Shown piece by piece: positions 58,172-64,000 of a stretch of 64,000 bases of DNA; position 1 is the stretch's first letter, and every line of letters begins with the position of its first letter. The DNA comes from Rutidosis leptorrhynchoides. Taxonomy: Eukaryota; Streptophyta; Magnoliopsida; Asterales; Asteraceae. The notes beneath the pieces were generated by a model. The model made no database searches and was not told where the DNA came from. It worked only from the letters and a program-made list of their open reading frames with translations. Both the position numbers and the translations under genes were made by a program. The stretch is from assembly GCF_046630445.1 (NCBI RefSeq), contig NC_092336.1, forward strand, positions 209,215,501-209,279,500, read 5' to 3'.

Positions 58172-59891
58172 AAGAGAGTTTCTAAGGTAGTTCTCTATTT
58201 TAAAAATTATTATTACTATTATTATTATTATTAAATGTTAATATTATTTTTATTATTGTTATTTATTAGTATTATTATTAAGTATGATGAATCTTAGAAT
58301 TATAATTATGATCATCATTATTAATTATTGATATTATTACGAGTATTATAATTATTAATACTATTATTATTACTAATATATGTATTATTATTATTAGTAT
58401 TATTATTAGGATTATAATGAAAATAATAAAAGTTACTATCATTTTTATTAATATTAGTATTTGGATCATTTTAGAATTATTATTATATTTTAATAAAAAT
58501 ATTATTATTAAGATTACCATAAGTAATAAGGTTTTTACAATTATTATTACCAAGTACTAAGCATTAATATCAAAAAGTATAATTTTCATTATCATTATTA
58601 TTAAATTATTTAATTTATTAAAAACTACTGATATTATCACTATTATGAGATTTATTATTTAAAACTATCATTACTATTATTATAAGTATTATCTATATCA
58701 TTATTATTAAAAATAATTACGTTTATGAAAATAAAAGTTTTAAGAATATTATTAAGGTTATAAGTACGCTTTAATTATATTAACAAAATTTATATAAATA
58801 TTCATACATAACATGTTAGGTATTTTATTAAAATACTAATCAAATATATATTAATATAACTATATAAATAATAAACATTTTGAATATTTACACAAACTAA
58901 ATAAATATAGTATATATAAATTAAGATATAATATATAAACTTGTTCGATTACGATTATATATTTTAATATATATACAAATGATATAGGTTTGTGAATCCG
59001 AGGCCAACCCTACATTTGTACAATGTCGTCGTATGTATTTTTACTACAAAATACAATAGGTGAGTTTCATTTTCTCCCCTTTACTCTTTACATTTTTGGG
59101 CTGAGAATACAAGCGCTGCTTTTATAAATGCTTTACGAAATAGACACAAGTGATCGAAACTACATTCTATGGTTGGATTATTAAACCGAATATGCCCCTT
59201 TTTATTAAGTCTGGTAATCTAAGAATTAGGAAACAGACACCCTAATTGACGCGAACTCTAAAGATAGATCTATCGGGCCCAACAAGTCCCATCCAAAGTA
59301 CCGGATGCTTTAGTACTTTGAAATTTATATCATGTCCGAAGGAGGATCCCGGAATGATGGGGATATTCTTATATGCATATTGTGAATGTCGGTTACCAGC
59401 TGTTCAATCCATATGAATGATATTTTTGTCTCTATGCATGGGACGTATGATTATGAGAAATGGAAGTATGAAATCTTGTGGTCTATTAAAATTATGAAAT
59501 GATTCTTTATGATAAACTAATGAACTCACCAACCTCTTGGTTGACACTTTAAAGTATGTTTATTCTCAGGTACGAAAGAAATCTTCCGCTGTGCATTTGC
59601 TCATATTAGAGATATTACTTGGAGTCATTCATGACATATTTCAAAAGATGTTGCATTCGAGTCGTTGAGTTCATCAAGATTATTATTAAGTCAATTATAT
59701 TTGGATATATTATGAAATGCTTTACATGCCTGTCAACTGTCGATGTAACGAAAGTTTGTCTTTTAAAAACGAATGCAATGTTTGTAAAATTTATCATATA
59801 GAGGTCAATTACCTCGCGATGTAATCAACTGTTGTGAATCGTTTGTAATCGATATGGACTTCGTCCGGATGGATTAGGAAGGGTCTCTACA

Positions 59892-60908
59892 CATTGTCGG
59901 TCCCAGACCATGCTAGTGTAGTCACCCAGCATATAAACTTTGTACGTGCATACTGAAGCACAACGGTTGTTGTAAGCTGTACCTCTGCTAAGTAAGGCCA
60001 TGGAACCCGGTCTATGCTGATTAGTACACTTCACCATAACACGGTCTCAAGCATTGCACACTGCTTGAGGGATTCTTAGTTAATTAAGGAACTGTTTGTT
60101 TAAACACATAAAGGATTGGATCGTTAGGATAACCGAACGTGTTCATGGAAGTCATAGTTGACTTGGCCATGGTGTTCTTTATAGTTGAACTCTTTTTAAG
60201 GGCCTAACTATATTTTAAAACTCAATCATTAACGAAAGCATCGAAACACATCACGTCTCTCGGATATGGCATATCTTGTATTTCATTGTGCTTAAGAAAG
60301 TTTAGACCTGTGTGGAATGTTAATACGTCACCCAACCGAGTCACTTAATTGGATGAGCCATTTAAACGTGTATGCCTGTAGTCAGACTACACGGGCGTTG
60401 GGGGTAAGGGATGTTGCTGTCTATTCAGAATCTTCAAGCCTAACGCATTACCTACTAACATGTCTTACGACAGGGGTGTTAGGACCAGTGTAGTGAATAC
60501 AAGGTCACTACCTATTCATGAGCCAGCATTCCATAATCTCGACAAAGTAACTGATGAAACCATAGTATGCACTTGCTTTAACCTTATCTGAATTACAAAT
60601 TTTATCGCATTTATTTTATTTTATCTTATAAACTAGAAATCCAAAATTAGGTAATATTCCACTACTCCTTCACTTTAGGATTATCTTAAGTTTTAGTTAT
60701 AGGTTCGATTCTACTGATATCTTAAAAAGTTCGACCCTAGGTCATACTTCCCTTACTCACCATAATAAGGAGTAGTACGATTTAGGCCCCGCTAAATATA
60801 AATTTAAAACTACTGCTCTCACCTCCCGATAGCTGATTCTGATGCCTTGCGCTTAACGACACTGCATAAATAAAACCGTCCGTTTCGGTTAAATCAAAAG
60901 GAAGAACA
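59892..60908 (+). repeat. Athila-2 5' LTR, right part
   Basis: It resumes after the giant-LTR element and ends GAAGAACA just before the primer site. It begins with the second CATTG target copy. Noncoding. Confidence 0.6.
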
Positions 60909-60914
60909 AATTTT

Positions 60915-60932
60915 TGGCACCGTTGCCGGGGA
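60915..60932 (+). other. Primer binding site, tRNA-Asp type
   Basis: TGGCACCGTTGCCGGGGA, one change from the canonical Athila site. Confidence 0.85.
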
Positions 60933-61032
60933 ACTGGTATCATACAATACTGCTTCTATCAAACCTATTTGCAAACATTTAGTGGTGTCTAAGAAAGACA
61001 ATTATACACAGAATTGGTTATTGAATTTTCTG

Positions 61033-61077
61033 AACAGTCTCCAATTATATTGGAACCACAAGGATCCTGCCTCTCCG
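61033..61077 (+). other. Conserved leader hairpin block (Athila-2)
   Basis: TCCAAT-tat-ATTGGA (61040-61054) is followed by ACCACAAGGATCCTGCC. It matches the Athila-1 block at 12501-12545 with compensated stem changes. Confidence 0.5.
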
Positions 61078-61280
61078 TAGCTGGCCTGGCCACTTGGTTT
61101 GTTGAATAGTTTGTGCGAAGCTCTTTTATCAAAATACTAGAGAATCAGTAGAAAGAACCAAAAACATAATTAAACCTAGGATAATTACCTTAGATTAAGA
61201 TTTATTTAGCTTACTTTTAGACTAAATTAGGAACTTAGCTTATCTACTTAAAAATTAAACCAAGAGGGCATACTCAGTGT

Positions 61281-63103
61281 ATGACCCAAACTCGCTCTAG
61301 AACAGGGTCGTTGTTATTTGTATGTGATCCAAATGTAATAATCTCTAAATCATGCAAAGAAGAACGAATCAGAAATCGGATGGCATTACGCGTTACTCTA
61401 GCGGAAAATACTAAACCCTCGATTGAAGGTTGAGGAGGACCAATTAGATTCTCAGAGATTCAAGGACACTCGTTCGAGCTAAAATATCACATTACACAGG
61501 TAATCCAAAATGGCTGAAAATTTCATGGACTATCGAATGGCGATCCTAACTCTCTCCTTGATAAATTTTCATATCTCTTTCGAACTCCTACAAACAGTCA
61601 GGGATAGGACAACATATAGTCCGGCTATACTTGTTCCCCTATTCTCTCACTCATCATGCGCAAACATGGTTTGAAGGATTGGAAAAAGATTCCATCACGT
61701 CATGGACGGAGATGGCTACTAAATTCTTAACCAAATATTTCCCTCCTTCTAAACAAACCAAGCTTAAGAATGACATCATTAACTTTAAACAATGTTATGA
61801 TGAATCTCTTTACACCACATGGGAGCGATTCAAAACCCTACTAAAGAAATGCCCTAATCACCAGCTAGAATGGCCAGCGTAAATCTGTACCTTCTACAAT
61901 GGTCTTATGGTAAATCATAGGACGTCGATCGACGCAGTAGCTCGAGGAAATCTGATGAACCAAAATGCGGATGAAGCATGGGAGTTACTCGAGAACATGA
62001 CAATGCATCATAATGATTATAACAGTGGTAAAACAACTTCGACATTTGCTCCACTCTCCGCACTTAATAATCAAATGGAGGCCATTAAATCCCTCACAGA
62101 TAAGATGGAGTCTCTTGCCAAAAACCTTGGTGAATTGAAGACGCAACCACGACAGGTTAACCAGGCTCAGGCCTGTGTCAACTGTACCAACATGCAACCC
62201 ACTTAAAAATATCAAGTTGAGTACGAGAATCCTGACGGTTCAGTCTGTTACTTTCAATACCTACCCCATCAATCAAATTCCGAATTCAATGAACAACCTA
62301 AGGTTAACCAATTTCAAAAAAATAACCAGCCTTTTTGCTATCGTTACCCACCTTATCCACCCTCAACAATATCAATTGACCTACGATCAACCACTTCCAC
62401 TCACTGGACCCCCAGCTGAGGAGAATTCTCCAACCACCCAAATTACGAAAGTAACAAACCCTGCTCTCGGGACTGATGTTCAGTTGACTCAGTTCATTCA
62501 AGGACAACAATAGCTAAATCAGATAACCGCATCTAGACAAGACCATACAGAGATACTCATGGGAAACTAATTGGCTCTGCTCAAAAGTCAAGAAACGTAG
62601 CTCGTACAGTTATCACAACTCTTGAAACTCGACCACAAGAAAGATTACCAAGTAATACTATCCAAAATCCCTACATAGAGGAAAATAAACAAATGGACTC
62701 CATAATCCCAGAGGAGCTACTCACTCAAACTCCAGTTAGTGTACCTTTCCTGGAAAGCTACAGGAAAAACCATCCAAGCTTGATACTTACAAACTTGATG
62801 GAAGATTCTTAGACACCATGTCCAAAGTTCCCAACCAGAAGAGATACATCCAAAGGCTTCTCTCTAAAAGGAAAGAATACCAGATTCCAACAAAATTCCA
62901 CTGAGTGAAGAATGCTCGGCATTGCTCGGAAACTCTCTACCGAAGAAACTAGGAGATACGGGCCAATTCATTTTCCCATGTTCAATATACCAATCTGGAA
63001 CCATTCATGCGCTAGCAGATTTAGGAGCAAGTATCAACCTAATTCGATATTCTCTCTACAAGAGATTAGAGCTAGGAGACTTGTCACCAACTAAAATGAC
63101 AAT
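61281..63103 (+). pseudogene. Athila gag and protease start, decayed
   Basis: The start ATG 61281 (MTQTRSRTGSLLF) fits Athila gag. The capsid is clear at 61631-61980 (SLTHHAQTWFEGLEKDSITSW, KFLTKYFPPSK, then LMNQNADEAWELLENM). Stops and frame changes are frequent. The protease site [17 protein letters not shown] is at about 63010-63060. The frame is cut at 63103 by the next LTR. It is more degraded than Athila-1. Confidence 0.8.
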
Positions 63104-63443
63104 TATAACAACCCTCACATTTCCATTCCGAATTTACTAAATTGCCCTTAGGGTTTCATTGTCATATTCTGTGTATTAGCATTAGGGTTGTTATCCAGAT
63201 AATTAAATTCTCTATAATTAATGCATGTCATTAATAACTTGAAACCCTAACCTCAAATATTAATTAAAACCCTAATCATATAAACTCTAAACCTAATACT
63301 AAATTAATAATATAAACTATATGTAATAAACTAAATGTGACTTTTATATGAATTAAACTAAATTAGAACTAAGTATAAATTAATAAAAGTCATGGCAAAT
63401 AATATAAATTAAATAAATACAACTTATTTAAATAAATGTAACC

Positions 63444-63537
<94 letters not shown>

Positions 63538-64000
63538 TAAATATATAAAATACATAAACAATTATGTAATTTCCGAAAAAAAATACATAAACAAATCGGC
63601 TAGGCTATGAAATATTAAACTTGATCCTTAAGCTTTCACAAATCCCAGTCTAATACAAATTCTAGTGCTTGATCTTCCAGTAATTCTAGTGGAATTAGGA
63701 AACCCAAACACTTGATTTGTTTCCTATATAAACCCTCTAATTTTTTTCCTTAATATCACCACAAAATAATCCCACAAAAGTTGCATATTTGTTGACTGAT
63801 TCCAGCTGCTTTCCCGCTCAATTTGTTGACTAAAACCACCCCTAAAACTTCATCTGCAGTCAACTAAAACCAACCATCATCCAGCTCATGTTTGTCGACT
63901 GAAAACCCTCATAAAATCCTAGCCTGCATTGACTAAAAACCTCACCAAAACCTGCTACAATTCGCCATTGATTCTTGCTGCTGTAACCTCCTGTTTTTTT
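63104..64000 (+). repeat. Chromovirus-like LTR start, runs off the window
   Basis: TATAACAACCCTCACATTTCC at 63104 matches the start of LTR A, and the following bases (ATTTACTAAATTGCCC) parallel it too. It interrupts the Athila-2 protease. The end lies beyond 64000. Confidence 0.65.
63449..63533 (+). repeat. (TAA)n microsatellite
   Basis: About 28 copies of TAA inside the last LTR. Confidence 0.9.

Larger units (their letters stand above)
49553..59891 (+). repeat. 3' LTR of the giant-LTR element, with nested insertion
   Basis: It starts TGTGATGACCCGGG and ends GGTCTCTACA, interrupted at 51992-58009. Removing the insertion and one AAATG leaves about 4.3 kb, close to identical to the 5' LTR apart from AT-tract length and scattered substitutions. 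Confidence 0.9.

Overview
This is plant nuclear DNA: AT-rich, almost free of host genes, and packed with transposable elements typical of a eudicot with a large, repeat-dominated genome. Asteraceae is my guess from the element mix, held with low confidence. No rRNA, convincing functional tRNA, CRISPR array or bacterial-type operon was seen.

Layout. (1) 1-9251: a minus-strand Tekay-type chromovirus (gag, protease, RT, RNase H, integrase, chromodomain) broken by nonsense codons. Between its 5' LTR and gag it carries two uninterrupted extra ORFs in the same orientation: an F-box protein and an acidic Glu/Pro-repeat protein. (2) 9252-25520: a plus-strand Athila element (Athila-1) inserted in that 5' LTR. 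It has a tRNA-Asp-type primer site, a nearly continuous gag-pol, a small CCHC-like ORF, a broken env-like gene with a probable intron, and a truncated 3' LTR. Paired palindromes with an invariant 32-bp spacing occur in its LTRs, its leader and upstream of the env-like gene. (3) 25521-28300: a truncated minus-strand Tat/Retand-type element joined directly to the Athila LTR. (4) 28301-30180: a PIF/Harbinger transposase pseudogene, followed by a Stowaway-like MITE (30262-30515). (5) 32215-37978: a short minus-strand LTR split by a full-length L1-type LINE (32333-37825) with a 14-bp target duplication. (6) 40098-63103: a second, more decayed Athila (Athila-2). Its 5' LTR is split by a giant-LTR non-autonomous element (41072-59891, target duplication CATTG). 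The right LTR of that element is split in turn by a head-to-head chimera of two different chromovirus 3' ends (51992-58009, target duplication AAATG). (7) 63104-64000: the start of another chromovirus-like LTR inserted in the Athila-2 protease.

The nesting gives relative ages: Athila-2 is older than the giant-LTR element, which is older than the chimera; the Tekay element is older than Athila-1. Athila-1 looks recent, because its two LTRs differ at only about ten aligned positions by eye over roughly 1.17 kb.

The points I would follow up first are the Athila-1 palindrome-pair modules, which look like a promoter cassette reused upstream of the env-like gene; the head-to-head chimeric insertion; the captured F-box and acidic ORFs; the covarying leader hairpin shared by the two Athila elements; and a tRNA-like pol III module inside the giant LTRs.
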